Below are positions 1 through 14,722 of a stretch of DNA of 64,000 bases, piece after piece (position 1 is the first letter of the stretch; each line of letters begins with the position of its first letter). Below the pieces are notes generated by a model. It saw only the letters and a list, made by a program, of their open reading frames with translations, did not search any database and was not told the DNA's origin. The position numbers and the translations under genes were made by a program. The stretch is from Cyanoderma ruficeps (lineage: Eukaryota > Chordata > Aves > Passeriformes > Timaliidae): positions 25,750,039-25,814,038 of the forward strand of contig VZDJ01007753.1 of NCBI GenBank assembly GCA_008694505.1, given 5' to 3'.

Positions 1-2274
1 GGTGCTGGATGCCAAAGCAGACTGCTAAGAGACATCTAAGGGACAAAACTGCAGCGCCACAGGAGAATACTTTGAAAGATTTGGGTTCTCTGTGGAAACA
101 ACACAACAATGCAAAGAGAATTTAATTAAATTTAGGAAAGGAGTTGAGAGCAAAACAAAAGTATTACAATAGCACTTTGCAGACATGTAATATTCCAACA
201 TCTTGATTACTGCCTTAAGTTTCATGATTTCATCTCTAAATGAATTCAGAAGAATTAGAAAAGAAGAACTGAACAGGACTATAAAACATATATTTTGCAT
301 ACCTTCTGAGTGAGGCTAGAGTAGGACAACTTCTGGGAGATGATAGACACCCACAATTTTATAAATTATATGGGAAAGGAAAAAGGGAAACACTCAATGA
401 ATATGTGTATTAGTATAAAAGAGATCCTGAAGAAATAAGATTTTAAAACAAACCAGAGGAATTTGTGCAATTGTGCAAGATCAGCTGTAGAACTGAAGGT
501 GGTGTCTAATCCAGAAAAAGATTGGAATAATCTATGAAAAATAGAGAATCTTTTTAACATGATTATGTAAATCCAGCATCTATCTTAGGAATTCCTTTTA
601 CTACTGATCTAGGTAAAGTTTATTCCACTTGACATAACTCTGACCTGATATGGATTTCTCAGGTTTCTCTTTAACCAGAGAAAGCTGGTTACATGAAAAC
701 TGTAGTTGCTCGAAGAACCATGCTAACAATGTTCATGAACATAAAATATTGCTCAAAATGTCTTAGAGAAAACTGTGAAAATTAAAATAGAGACCATTTA
801 CAGTCTTTCTCACCAGCCCAACTGAAATATGTGAAAACTTTTTAAGTCCTAAATCTAAAAAAAGCAGAATTCTCCATTTCCAGAGATGCTATCTGTAGCT
901 GGTTTAAAGTTACTTAAGGTTGCAAAGCCTGCTACAATACTTTAGGAGTGCTGTGACGCAGCCTGCAAACTAAGTAGTTGTGAGCATTTTGTAGAAAAAG
1001 AGTAAAGAAGTTGTGGGGAGAGGAGCTTCCTTGCTGTTCCACAGTGAGAATTTTGATAACAGCTTTTCTACCTAACTGTAAAGGCGGGAAGTTTTTTTGT
1101 ACAGTGTTGAGAGGAAATGTTGATTTGCAGAAATAAATTAGTATTTATTTATATATTTACAGTATTTTAAAATAAGTACTGTGAAACATAGAAACCATTG
1201 GAAATACCACTCCCAGTGTTACAATGTGTCTCTTTCCCTGAAATGCAAGCATTTTTGTACAAGTCTAATCAGGATTAGACCATCCTCTGAGGGTATGACT
1301 TTAATGATTGGTTCATGAAAGGATATTAAAAACCATTGAAAATACTACTAAGTTCATTGCCTAATCTGCCAGTAGGTAGGATCTGAACAAAAGCGTTATT
1401 TCCCCTTGTGAATCATGAATATTATTGATAGTCTTTCTGGTAAATGCGTAGAGCTATAGAAAGAATATTCTAACTTGTCCCTGTAAGTCACATTCTGAGT
1501 GAATGAGCTTTTAGAAATATAAGTTCTGGTGATTTATATTTAGGGCAGTCAAGTTTGAATTTCAGGAGGATGCTTGGTAAAATTGAATGAGGACAGAGTC
1601 TGGATGGCTTAGCTTGTGCTCAAGGAGCCACAGGATGTAAAACAATTATTATTATGGTTGCTGCTAATAACAAATAGAGCTTCTCTTTCTCTCTGTAGAT
1701 GCTTGAGGCTGAAAACATGCAATTTGCCTCACATGCTGTTTGAGAAGAAATAAATATGTATATTTACACTGAAAGAAATTTTCTCTTATTTCAGGCAAGC
1801 CTAGTACTGCAACTTGCTAAGCAGTCTTGATATACATTTAAGGTGTATGCTCATAATTTTTTATTAGTCAATTGGCATATTTGATTTCTTTAAAATCTTC
1901 TGAGCTTTGGTAATCCCAAAGGGGTGCCCATGCACAAAACCTACCTTTTCTTTAATGAAATTTTAGCAATATAGGAATTATTGGAAGACATGCTGAATCA
2001 CTGACCTGCTAAATAATATCTATCCAGGTTCCACTGCACCCAACAGGAATTCACCCGGTTGACATTAGTGAAATGGGAAATTATTTCAGATGAAACACTA
2101 ATCATATCACTGTAGAATTCACCTCAATTACTCTGCCTTAGCTTCTGAATTGCTTATTTGGAATGACCACTGCACAAATCCATCACAATGCTCAGTTGGG
2201 TATTTTCAGCGTGCTTATATCTATGTATATAATAATACAATGTAGAAAATCAGCAGAATGCCATCCTGGGGAGC
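1..2274. other. intergenic, nothing recognised
   Basis: AT-rich DNA without splice-flanked frames, RNA genes or repeats that I recognise. The short open frames are not protein-like. Confidence 0.5.
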
Positions 2275-2402
2275 ATTCAAGGTCAGCTTGGATGGGGTTC
2301 TGAGCAACCTGACCTAGCTGAAGACCTGTCTGCTCTTTACAGAGGGATGAGACTTGATGACCTTTAAAGGTCTCTTCCAACCCAAACCATTCTATGATTC
2401 TA
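2275..2402 (+). mobile_element. CR1 LINE 3' end
   Basis: This contains the conserved CR1 tail: GGATGGGGTTCTGAGCAACC, then a GATGACCTTTAAAGGTC hairpin-like core, then CCAACCCAAACCATTCTATG and ATTCTA. It is only the last ~130 bp of the element, with + orientation. The CR1 tail hairpin is the reverse-transcriptase recognition structure in this family. Confidence 0.9.
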
Positions 2403-5400
2403 ATGAAGCTGTATTATTGCTGTCTCAATGACCAGGAAAAGCCCAATTGTGTGTTTGGTAAGTGTAAGAAAGTGGGTGGACTAATATACCTGATAGGACA
2501 TGGCCAATATTTTGGGTTAACCTGACCCCTCTCACTTCCTCTACAGACAATTTCTTAGGAACAGAGAAGGATGATAAGGATGCTAATTTTTAAAATATCC
2601 GTGTTGAATTATTCATTGTATCTTAATAGAGAATAATCATATGAAACAGGTGTTTTTCCTCTGGCTTGTTGAATTTCAGTATAACTAGCCTCCAGTTATT
2701 GGCCTCAGGGAAAGAAGCAGTAGAACAAATCAGCCTTATTTTAAAATAATTACTGCAATCCTACAGTGCCTGTCAGTTGTTATTTTCCTGTTTCATGTCA
2801 ATGTACAGTACATGTGCAAATAGGACTCTGAAACTGGGAGAAAAAAAATGCAACCTATTAAATAAAATTGAGAAAGTAACTGGTGGATTTAGTAAATATG
2901 ATTTTAGTAGAAGTGAAGAGCCCTTTCTATATGTTGTATTAAAATCCTTTTGAGCAAAGCAATAATGAATTGCTAGCTTGATGATAAAATGAGCAAGGAT
3001 TATTATAATTTTGCTCCAAATAATTGCTATGATATAAAAATGCATTTGGGGGCTCCTTTGGTGGCTTTTACGTCAGCATTTAAACTAGATTAATTTAATT
3101 TAAACAGGATTAAGTAAAATTTCAAAAGAGATAGAAAGTATGTTTCACTAGTCTGATTCTTTTACATTTCAAAAATACAATGGCTGTTAATAAGATATTA
3201 GTGAGAACTGCATAGCTATTTGATTTGACTGGTGCAGAAAGGCCTTTTGATGGATTCTGGGTACTCAGGAAGGGAAAATCCAGCTCATTTCCCACTCCCA
3301 AGCTTCTGCATTTAAAACACTGCAGAAAGCCTACAGGTCAAGGAAGAGCTTGGAAATATAAAAAATTCTCTGAATCTTGGCCTCTCTAAAATCTACAGAA
3401 AACCCATGTGCTGGATGGGCATTTTGGAAGAGGGTGTAGTGATCCAAGACATGCATATGCATGTCCACCTCTTCACCTGATGGTTCCTGTTAGAGCTCTT
3501 CTCCCACGCACTGCTCAGGCTCCAGCTCTGAGGGACCTCTGCCTGATGCCCGTTCAGGAAGATGCTCCTTCCTGTGACAAGATACTGACCCCACACTGTT
3601 CTTGCAGCAGGTGTGGATGCACTCAGTAGGGGAAGGTTTTGGTGTCAAGGAATGACCTTCCTGAAGGTCACCGAACATCTGACGGCCTTTAAACAACACA
3701 GGACTGCTCTTTGCATGGCGTTAGCTCAGGGGGTTAAAAGGCGTGGTCTTTTCAGAGGCTTAGGATACACACAGCTGAAAAGAAATACACTGCTGTATTT
3801 CTCATATTTTTTTCAGTCTCTCCCAGGCTAACATATTATCAGGACTGGGAGATGGAGACTTCTGATGAGCTGCAATGCACTGCAGCAAGGTTCTGCTCAA
3901 GCACGCAGCCTTCATGGAGCTGGTGCAGTGTGAGGTGGAGTTCTTCCTTGTAGCGGGCTCAGAATATGAAAAATTTATTTCACTGTCCTCAGATCTACCT
4001 ATTGGAAGGTAAAGACAAATGAAGAAGTAGTTTAAGTTTAAATTGGAAGTTATTAAACTTATGTAAATGGGTAGACCACTAAGAGCACTTCCCCAACCAT
4101 AAAAAGAATATAAATGTTTTTGTTATGCTTTATTCTTCTAAGTTGATAATTTTTTAATAACCTATATCTCAGTGCTAGACACCCAAGTGCTAGAAACCCC
4201 TATGCTTCTGAATGAGGCAGGGAATATTTTGTTTCTACTTTAACAATTAAAGATGCCCTCATAGCACAGACATAATTTATATAGGCATAAATTTTGGTAC
4301 TTTTTATATAGTAAAATTTTTAATAATTTTTTTAATAATAAAAACATTCCTGTTAGCTTTTTATGCAGAGAACATTGAAATAAGAAAAAAATGTAGTCCT
4401 GTCTGCATTTATTCAGAAATAATAAAAATTATGCATTTAAAATGTTAATGAAAGCTGGTGAGTAATTAAATTTAATAATTTTATACATTTATTCTTCAAA
4501 TTCTTCACTAGCCCATATTAGTGAAATACATAGATACTGAAAATTAGAAAATGGACTTCACTAGTCAATTAAAGATAAAACAGGGGACACTTTCATGGTT
4601 TTCCTTTCTATTCTATTTTCTATCTTGTGTCTCTCTGTCTCAGTTTCAGAGGGAGGCAGAAAGTCAAGGAGTTGCTGCACAAACAAAGACACTTCCACAG
4701 GTGCATTCCCATTTCTCCCTCAGTGCCAGGCAAACATGTATTTCCCTTCTCTTCAGCCAGCAAGAAGATGCATTCCGTGTCTGATTCTTGATCCAGGGGA
4801 ACTCTCCATGCCCTTCAGTGGTTGCGAATTTACCTTGACCTAATTGAATAATCACTAAAATCAGAATCCAGCTCTACATCTCTGACAAGAGATGGAACAA
4901 GAGCAAGAGTAGGCATGGAGCAAAGACTTTCCTTTTGTTTCTATTTTCCTCCATTGGCATCTTCACAATTCCTTCTGAAACCTGGAAACACAGGAGGTAG
5001 GAATCCTGCTTTTTCTCCAAACTGAGGATTCAACAAGGGAAAGTAACTATTTTGCAACAAGTTTGAGAGACACGCATTTTAGATCTTGAGGTCTTATTTT
5101 TTCTGAGTTGTAGTAATAAAGGCCCCTTTTCTTTCCTATCTGGGAAGATATGGAGCAAGATTATCTAAGAATTATAGAAGAGATTTGAGTTATTTTAATT
5201 TTTTTTAAACTGGAAGTAAGTATGAAATGTTTATTACTTTTAAGTATTTTTTCATTTGTCATTTATTGTTCTAGTGGTGAATGGTTAGATAAAGTATCAG
5301 GCTAAGTGAAGTTAGCTATGGTGAATCGTTCAGTTGTAGATCAAGATTTGTTGTAATTAGCCTGCATTTTCTTTACACACTCTAAAAGAGTAATCAATTC

Positions 5401-8400
5401 CAGAATTCCTTTTTCTAAGAATGCACACATGTACAGACAACATATCTTCTTTGGAGGGTTTCTCCTCTGTTAGAAATGGTACAGTTGTGGTCCTTTTGGA
5501 AATCTGGACCCTAAAAATGCTCAACAGATGTAGATAGTTAAAAGCTCAGTAATAGGTGCCTTCACGCATCTTCAGTTAGTTTTAAACATTTTTTAGACAT
5601 CGGAGAGCTGGAAATTCAGCTGAGTCACTTTTCAGATGCTTTCATAAAGTTTCACTCTGCAGCCATTTTTCATGGTTTTGATGTGTTGCTTCTATCAGTT
5701 AGAAATTAATTTAAAGAACACATACATACATAAATTAGTCTAAACTCAGAACACAAGTCTTATGTCCCACAAACACTGGTTCTTATATCATCTGTACATG
5801 GGTTTTATTCTCATCTTTTACAAGGTGAATGCAGAAGTAGAAGGAACAAGCACACAAAATGTAGTTATTCAGCCACTTATCCAGACAATCCTCTGCTTTT
5901 TTTCCCTTTTTTCTCCTATTTTTCTTTTTTTATTATTATTTTTTTTCTTTTCTTCCTTTCTTCTTTTCTTCTTTTTGATGTTGGAAGCAGTCAGTGGCAC
6001 AGTACCTCAACTGTGTGCATCACTAGAGAGGAAGATGGGAAGATGCCTGGGAGTGTGTGTGTCACCACTGTCACCTGTCATAATTAGCAGCATGCTAAGA
6101 GCTACAAGCCACCTGAGAAGCTTGATTGCATGACACGTTGAGGAAAGGACAGCTAAAGATTTTTTTTAATAAAAGGTATTACCAATGGTCAACCAAAGAA
6201 ATAAGTTTAGATCTGGTCCTCAGTTCAGTAGGTTGAATAAACATCCTACATAGTTAGTGAAGGTGATTTGACAAGAGAGATTATAAGGGATAAATAAAAT
6301 AAAATAAATCAAGTGAATCACTGATAAGAATTATAGGAACATATATGATTTGATTTGATGAAGCTCAGTGTTTCTGGTTCGTTGTGATTATAGGGTCTGG
6401 TTTTCCAGCTTTATACTCTTGATTGATGTCAAAGAATGAGGGATACTGTTGATTTCAGACTTCCTGTTTTGATGCTATCCTAAACTATGGGTTGCATCTC
6501 ATTACATTTCTGATTCCCAAAATTAAAAGTGTATTTGAGCAGCAGAGTAGGGGGGAGAGAGTGTGCAAAGGAAGGAGAAGCACAATGAACTGCCCAGCTG
6601 TCTCTAGCAGGAGCTCTGCCTAGTTCTGGGAAGCAATACACTACACCAGTGTTCCCACTTCTCTTTTTCATTTGTGAATGTTTGCCAGAGATTACTATCA
6701 CACCACTTCTCAACAGAGCTGGAGGCCTAGTTTATCAAAGTGTCAGTATGAAGACTAACACGAGGGAAAATTTACTACATTATGGCTGGAATATGAGCTC
6801 TGGTCTGACAGCTACAACATAGAGTCAAATCCATCTCTGTAGCTAAAAGGTTTTCTAAAATTTATTGGGCAGGAAGGGACAGATTTTACAGGTACTTAAG
6901 CCTTAAATAGTTTACTGTGGAGTGTACTATTATAGTTTTTAAAGCATTTGCATGTCTGGTAGTGTTATTTTACTCGGAAGCAGGCATACAGGCATTTTGT
7001 AAAACCATAGTGATTTTTGTTTCCGGTGTTGCTGCACACCTAACAAATATGCACACCCAGAAAATATACACACCTACAAAATATATATAATTTCTCAGTG
7101 GTGGGGGGGTCTCACAGGACAGGAGGTTCCACACCTCTCAGGAAGCTCCAAAATTTGTCCTTAGAGCCTATACTCACAGTCACAAGGGAAGTTTTATACG
7201 GGTTTGTGATATTCCCGCACCTCCACTCTCTTTTTCAATGGTTCTAATCACCAAGGAATTACCCACAAATATTATAGATTTTTAAATTATGATGCATATA
7301 GCAAATATGAATGTGCATAGTCACTCTTTTCAGAAATGGAGCTCATTTAACAATATAGCCTGCACCAATAAACTGGATATTCTTACTCCAATTTTAATTA
7401 TATTTGAGCCTCAAAACGCTCTCAGATTATTTGCAATTTTTTATATGTTTCATGTATTCATGAAGACAAAAATGCAAAGCTCATTGCTCAGACAGAGTAG
7501 GGGACAAAAGGAAGGCAGTAAGATGAGGGCTGGAAATACCAAAGAACTGACATTCATCTGACATTCATCACTGTATCAATGGTGGCACATAGCTGTATGG
7601 ACACCTGCAGTGAAATCTTTGGCAGCCTAACCCCAAACCAGGACAACATAAGGCTGTCACAAAAAGAGTCTGCAATGCTTTCTTATAGACCCCAGGTCTC
7701 ATTATGCAGTTCTGAATCACAGTATCATTTCCACTCACATCACCTGGCCTTGCAGAATAAAGCTGAAGAGTTTGGGATTGCAATTCCCAAAACCACACTA
7801 ATGCACTCATGCACTTCTCCTGGGATCAAATCTTCCCCAAAGTTATAAACCCTCGCTGCATGCTCTAGTGACTAAATAAAACTTTATCTATGCCTATAAA
7901 TTGATCCTTTATGTCAGCAAAGTTTTTACTATACACTATTTTTCTTCAAGATGTGTTTGGTTAGTGGAACTAGAGTAAATATTTCATAGGACGATAGTAG
8001 TAAAACTGAATGGCAAGCAAATACCTTTATTGATCCTGGACTTGCTGACTAGACATCCTAATGAAAGACACACTGGGAACTCGTGAACGGATGACTGGTC
8101 ACTGTTCACTGTGAAGCATTACACTGGTGTCCAGATCCTGGGCCTGAACCGCTTATGCAGATGAAACAGCATCCACTGGAAGTCCAGTGGGAGATTTGCC
8201 CAGGTAAAAGCTGATGGAATGGTCCCAAAGAGCAGTCATCTACAGGGGAACTCATGGGTGAAGGTCACCTCTGACTTTCTGTGGGAGATGAGTCAAGAAC
8301 CTTCTGACAGGAGTGCTTTCCTGGGTCTAATGATTCGGCCTCTGATGTTGTTGACTATCACAGTGGACAGCCATTTTGGTGAAAAATTACAAGGATATCT

Positions 8401-11400
8401 TTGAAGGGGTGTAATTTTTGGGATCTAAAGATTTCTTTGTTTAGAAATAAAAGGCAAACCACACATGTTTAAGAGAGTTTCTTTATCCTGCCACTGAAGG
8501 GATGTAAACATGAATTGAAGTAATGTTTTTGTTTGTTTTTCTGTGGCTCTGGAGCTTGTATCAAATTTCTACAGTTACTTAATTTTATTTTGTTTTAAAA
8601 GTATCTTAAAATATTCAGTGGTCACTGAATATTTTTTCCAGAACAAAGACTGCTCTGAAGGGTAATATCAGACGCTAAAACATTGCATGATCCAAATTTG
8701 TCAGTTTTAGAAGAAAGGCACTTCCTCCTTTTTTGAAAGCTTCTGAATTATTATGAGCTCCTTTCTGTAACGACTCTTCGCTTCTACAAAAAATACTCTG
8801 AATAACGAAAAAGTAGAAAAAAAGAGAGAACAACCTTCTACAAGGTCTGTTTTTAAAATTGACCTTTGCTTTCTTCTTCAGGGCTGTGAGCAGACTTTTA
8901 TTGCTAAACTGAGGTGTTTCATCAAAATTCTGAGTAATATAGTGGGATGCATATGACCCAAAAGTGTATATTGGGATTGAAAGCTTATCTACGTAATCAA
9001 GGACCTCAAGACCAGAGCACTTTGAATTGTGAGTGCTATGTGTAGGTGATGCCATGCTGCAAAAAGCTGCACTCATACATGCCATTTTTGCTACACAAAT
9101 TCACTGTTTTTCTCTCTAGGTTGTAATAGATTGTGAAAATTTCAGCATAGTTGGAAGATGCTGTTTACCAGATTATTTATTTGGTCTACGTCAGCTTTGT
9201 CCAAGGGTGAGAATTTGGCTTTAAATACACTTTTTTATTTAATAAAAGCCTCTGTTGAATTATTCTGATTCTGTTTTTGTTGCTGTGTAAATGCATTTCT
9301 GTTATTTTTCAACCTAACAGCTTTTCTAAATTTCTGCCATTTGACTTCTGGACATTTTGAACTTAGAGGATTTTGTTTGGGGGGGATGAGGTTTTGCAGA
9401 ACTGTGCTTTGAAAACATTATGTGTGCAGTTCGCTCACAGCCCCCTTCAGTGGGCGGTGCTGCTGATGTTACACATCAGACAGTTCACCTATGGTCAGGT
9501 GCTACAAACAGCAGCCCTGCTTTGTCTCCCTGCCCCATATGTTTCCACTCCATCCTTCAGATGAAATCTAGGCTGGAAAGTGACTTGAATTCACTGGTTT
9601 GCCAGTATTTTAGTTGTTTTGTGCTTAGGTCTTGCTTTAGTTGAGTCAGACATCTGCTGAAGCAGTAAGCCGGCCCAACTCACCCTACAGCTGCAGAGCT
9701 AGTAGGCTGGATGTAAGGAATGAGGGGCAGATCATACAGGTATGGGGTGACAGTAGTCAGTAGTCCCAGTAACTGATATTAGCTATGTCTGAGCCAAAGT
9801 CCATTGCTCCTTGGTGCTTGTGCCTGCAGGTGTGTGCTGCACTGGTTTTGAGCTTGGAATCTTCCCCACACGTGCCTGAATCGTCCTTCTTGGCAAGCCA
9901 GGATGGGAGCAGTAGGAGAACTTTGGCTTCAGCCTGTGTGACCATATTGTCATGGTCTGAATTCCAGAATCTGCAGCCATTTTTGTGAGACCAGATCACT
10001 CAGCTGTAGCACCACACTACCAGGGGCTGGCCAGCATGGGTGGCAGAGCACGGTGCTGTCACACAGCCCATGGTGGGCCGCCCTTGGCAGCAAGGGAGGG
10101 ACACCCATCTGGAGATCCAAGCTCTGGGCACCTGTCCTGTCCACGGTGTGGTGACAGGAACAAGCTGTACTAGTTTTTGTTTTCTTTCTGTGAAAAAAAA
10201 ATGTGTAAAATAGGACTGAAGAGATACATACAATCTTTCACAGACCTTTTATTTAACTGAGGAACTTAATCCTATCTAAATAGATTGCATTTGAGTAAAA
10301 CAATGCAAATATATAAATTAATGCAGTTAGAAGACACTTATCTGCCTGAAGGACCTTTTAATGATTTTATTATTATGTTTTAACCCCCTGGAATGAAGAA
10401 AAGTTTATTTGAATACAATCCCCTGAAGTCCCTGGGGTATGTATTCTATGTATCTTTTGCATGTAAATTTACATATAGTTTGGAATGTAAATACAGTGGC
10501 ACTCTACTTTATGGGCAGGAGTGCCATCAGAATCTAATAAAAACTACAATTAAAAAAAGTGTTCATGTGAATAAAAGAATTGTTGTTGTTATACCGTGAA
10601 TAAATTAAAATGCATATTAAATTAGATAACTGGAAATATGCATAATTGTTATCATCACTGGAAAAATATGTGGTGGAAGTCAGTGGGGGAAGTTGGTGAC
10701 TATTGTCATTAGTTTGAGTATTACCAAAAGAGACAGGTGACTAGAAATAAAATACGGCAAACATTTTTAGAAGAAAAGAGCAAATCACTGTGCAGTTGCT
10801 TCTTTATCATTCAGAGCATGAGATGCATATTAGTCATAATAAACCTTGCGCTGGGGGAGCAGATGCTTTAAAAGCTTTCTTCCTCTTCTGGAAACATCTT
10901 GAATGAAGAGCTTAGAAAGAAATCCCTAGAAGAGAATAAACTATCGTGTTTATTAAGAACATCCTATTGATGAATTATTTGGAAGGCTACTAAAAATTTC
11001 CCAAGGGAAATATCTATGACTTTCTCAATCAACACTTAGAGCAAAGTTTTTTTTATAATGTCATAGAAATCTATTTAAATTGAAAATACTTTATATCAAA
11101 ATTTCTAATCTGACCAAATATTAAACCCCAACCAGTAACAGTGAACATAATGATAAAACGAAGCATGTGGTAGAGAAAAAACTGTCCTGTACAGATAGTG
11201 TGGCTCTAAGTTCAATGTTGCTTTAATACTTGAATTTGTGAGAGTTTATTTCAGTAGAAAAGAATCAAATGCTGCATCTGAAAAACAAAATACTTTCCTT
11301 AGAAGAAAGAAAATTAATGTCCTGAATCTACAATAACCTGTCCAAAGGGTTGGCATCTCTTCTGCATTTCATTTTCATGCTACCTTCTATCACAACAGAA

Positions 11401-12774
11401 GTACTGCAAAAGCAATCAGAATGATGTTACTAAGGAAGAGTCTGCAAGCAGAAGCTAGTGGGGTTTCTGTTTTTACAATAAAAAACATGGGAAAACTCAG
11501 GGGCTTTTCAGGGAAAAGGTAGGAATCAAGCAGAGGAGCAGGTCAGTGAATCCAGCATTTAACTTTTCTGGAGGATTCCTGCACCAACCATTGCTCATCT
11601 TTTATTTAGTTTCTTATCTCTAGCCCTTCTCTGAACCCTCTCTTTCTGTTAATTTTTTTTCTCTCTGATAGAGCAAACTTCAAGGAAATTTCAAGATCAT
11701 CTTCAAGAGTTTACTGTGTCAGTTGCCAGCTATTTAGAGCTAGCCTACAAAAAGTACTACTTTTACTGTTATAAATATGTTACCTGATTATAACAGTATC
11801 TGAAGAACCAGCCCCCCCACACCCCAACCATAACTGTTACTAACTTGAATGTCATACAGCTAAGCCATATCCGTTTTTGGAATGTCCAGAAAATTATTCA
11901 TACCCTTTAAAAAAAAACTTCAGTGAAAATTAATAATGACGAACTTGAAAAAGGTACAATTTTGTTCCATATGTTTCTTAACTTCAAAGCCATATTTGTA
12001 AGACATGTTTGTAAAGTGTGTTTCCAGTATCTTTACAGTGGACATATCTTACAGATGTATTATGAGCTCACAAGCCTGAAAATCAAAATTCAGTTTATGA
12101 ATTCAGTATGCTCTACCTGTCTGCTAGTGAATAAATATAAAAGAATATTCAATTCAGCAGTACATTAGACATACCACGTATCCTTTTTACTCATCCCAGG
12201 GAGGATATATACAATATAAAAGATTTATATGGATTGGTTTCACATGCCATGATTTTCTTGGTGTTGTGTTTTTGAAACCTTGTTTATATAACATCAGCAG
12301 AGACTAGAAATTTGTTTTTACCTGGAGCTCTGCTATAGCTCTGCCTATCATGTAGAGAAGAAATTAACATGGCTTTCTTCAAACAAAATACAGTTATTCT
12401 GAAGGCCTTTCTGGTTCCAATTGTGATTGAACAGCATTCTCCTATAGGCTTCTGTGTTTTTTCACTTCAAGCTAACATTTCATTACCTTTGCCAGTTCTT
12501 TCTGGCAAACACGAATCATTCCCATGATGAGGAATGAGAGCAGAAAAGCAAAATAATCTGTCCTTTCTCAGCATCAGATGTGCTCACTTCCTACTGTCCA
12601 GCTGACATCCATAACCTAAAGCCCAGTTTGAACAGGCATCAGCAGGCACATGGCGAGAGATAGACAAGTCTGAACTGAAGTGTGCAGGCAGATGTTTTTT
12701 GTAATCATACAAAAATCACGCTAGATTTTTAGCAGCAATGTTTTTTCATTTTTCCAAATGACCTCTGTGATGCT
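2403..12774. other. intergenic, AT-rich
   Basis: Apart from the T-rich tract at 5.9 kb and exon-like stretches near 8.7-9.2 kb, which are discussed as findings, I recognise nothing. Somewhat GC-richer islands at 3.4-3.7 and 9.7-10.2 kb have no clear gene or repeat identity. Confidence 0.45.
5890..5977. repeat. T-rich low-complexity tract
   Basis: About 90 bp almost entirely T and C with TTATTATT and TTCTTTTC units. Its length could vary between individuals. Confidence 0.8.
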
Positions 12775-13335
12775 CTTTGCATGCTCCCCCTTTAGAGTCT
12801 TCACCATCTTTGTAGCCCTCGTTTAGATGCTTTTTAACATCCATTTTTATCCTATCCTATCTAATGTCCTTCTTATATTGTGGCACCCAAAACTGGACAC
12901 AACATTCAAGCTGAGGCTGCCCCAGTGCAGAACAGAGCAGAGCAGGACAATCTCCTCCCTTGCCTGGCTGACGAAGATGTGCCTGATGCACCTCAGGACA
13001 TGCTTGTCTCTCCTGGCTGCCAGGGCACTGCTGGGTCAGATTCAATTGCCATCAACCAGGACCCTCCAGATCCCTTTCCATGGAGCTGCTCTCCAGCCTC
13101 TCATTTCCCAGCCTGTTTGTATTTCCAGGATTGCCCCATCCCAGGTGGAGAATCTAGCTCTTGCCCTTGTTAAATTTCATATGGTTGGTGATTGTCCAGC
13201 CCTCTGATTTGTTTAGATCTCACTGCAGAGACCCCCTGCCTTTGAGGGAGTCAACAGCTCCTCCTAACTTTGTTTCATCAGCAAACTTTGAGTACCTTTG
13301 AGTCCTGTGCCCAGTTAGTTTATGAATACAGTGTT
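12775..13335 (-). mobile_element. CR1 LINE fragment (reverse-transcriptase C-terminal part)
   Basis: On the - strand, short stretches recall the CR1 ORF2 C-terminus: a FADETKLGGAVDSL segment near 13300 (the FADD motif changed to FADE) and a FWVPQYKKDI segment near 12880. Several frameshifts and stops lie between them. The element is 5'-truncated and inactive. Confidence 0.85.
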
Positions 13336-14663
13336 GGAAGGCATTTCTTTCTCCAAGGACATAGACCTTCCCAGGCATCTGCAAGTGACTTGTGCACACA
13401 ACCTTCCTTCTCCTTTCTATACCAGCCTGGATTAGCTGCCATGGCAGCACGTTCAAGTTTTCCTACGTAACTGCTGAAAGCAAACACACCATTCAGATCG
13501 GTAAACAATTACCTGGCAGAACTCTGTTATGATTACATGGCGTGATCTGGTTCAGATCAGGCCCTCCCCACCCTAAGCAGACAATCTCTCAGGCACCTCC
13601 CCCTTCTGGCTTTGGCTCAACTCATGGACTTGTTGAGGCAAAAGTCAGTATCATTCCCCCTGAGGATTCTCTACTCATGATTTTTGTCACATTCTGGTCA
13701 CTTCTCCTCTGCATTGACAGCTTTACGGTTAAACAAAGTGTGGCTCTGTGCAATATCTAATAACTCTAGGAAGGAAAAAGGGTTTTCCTTTCACTCATTG
13801 GGACAACAGGACAAATTGGCAACTGCTGCATTCTTTCTGTGGAAGGGATCTCAGGCAAAGGGACAACAGTGGGGTTATGTGCCAGACTTAGATAAGTGCT
13901 ATGTTCTACCCAGTCATCTCCTGGCTCCTCATGCTGCCAGGCCCTTGGTAAAGCACTCCATTAGTTCACAAATGTGCTTCCTCTGAGAATAAGGAAGTCT
14001 GGGAAGGCAGTGTTGTTGGTAACTTGGTGTGTGGACCATGACTGACTAGTAAAGATCATATGGTCCATAGTTCAAGAATTGTACTCTCTGCAGGGCAGGC
14101 AGTATATATATAATACAACTTGAAATCAGGAATGTCTCTCTGCTGTCGTGAAAGGAGTGTCACCCTATGTGTGGTGAAAAGGAGCAGAATACCTGGACAG
14201 GAGAAGGTGAACTTGATTAGATGTCTGCTCATGGCACTTGAGCCACTTGAAAGTGAGGAAACACTGAAGCACTCATTGGCTTGCTAACTTGGCTGTAGGT
14301 GTACCTTTTAAAGTGGTAAGTCGTGAAAGTACATTCCTCAGTTTTTCTGCAGAGAGAAAGTTTAACCCTTGTCCAGGCTCAGCACTAGTGAACAAAGACT
14401 TCTGGCAATGGCAAGGCTGTATGGTTCATGCTATCTTTTTTTCTTCATGCCTGGCCCTCTGCAAAGGCAAGGCTAAACCTAAAGCCTGGTATGCAGAGAG
14501 AGGCTCTCTGTATGCAGAGAGGTCTGCTCTTCTCCTGTGTGAGGGTATGGATCAGGTAGGGCATGCTGGATCCCTCCCCTTTGCCTATCCATCTGATGGA
14601 GATGGAGGATGGCCCTAATGTAGGTAGGCTGCCCCTCTGTTTCAGGATGGAGCCTGAAGGACA

Positions 14664-14722
14664 GCAAAAAAAAAAACCAAAAAAATCACCAAAAAACAAA
14701 CAAACAAACAAAAACAAAAAAA
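14664..14722. repeat. A-rich tract with (CAAA)n
   Basis: A-runs broken by CC, then five CAAA units. It could be the decayed poly(A) tail of a retroposed sequence, but no clear body or flanking duplication was seen. Confidence 0.8.

Noticed and set aside
3716..3770. tRNA-Ile-like A box (TTAGCTCAGGGGGTTA) on the + strand
   Set aside because: The A box and following GGCGTGGTC resemble a tRNA 5' half, but there is no B box or 3' half. It may be a tiny tRNA relic or chance.
5762..6133. 123-codon + strand open frame
   Set aside because: Much of it is translation of a T-rich low-complexity tract into Phe/Leu runs.
14664..14722. A-rich tract as the tail of a processed pseudogene
   Set aside because: No coding-like body precedes it on either strand and no flanking duplication was seen.
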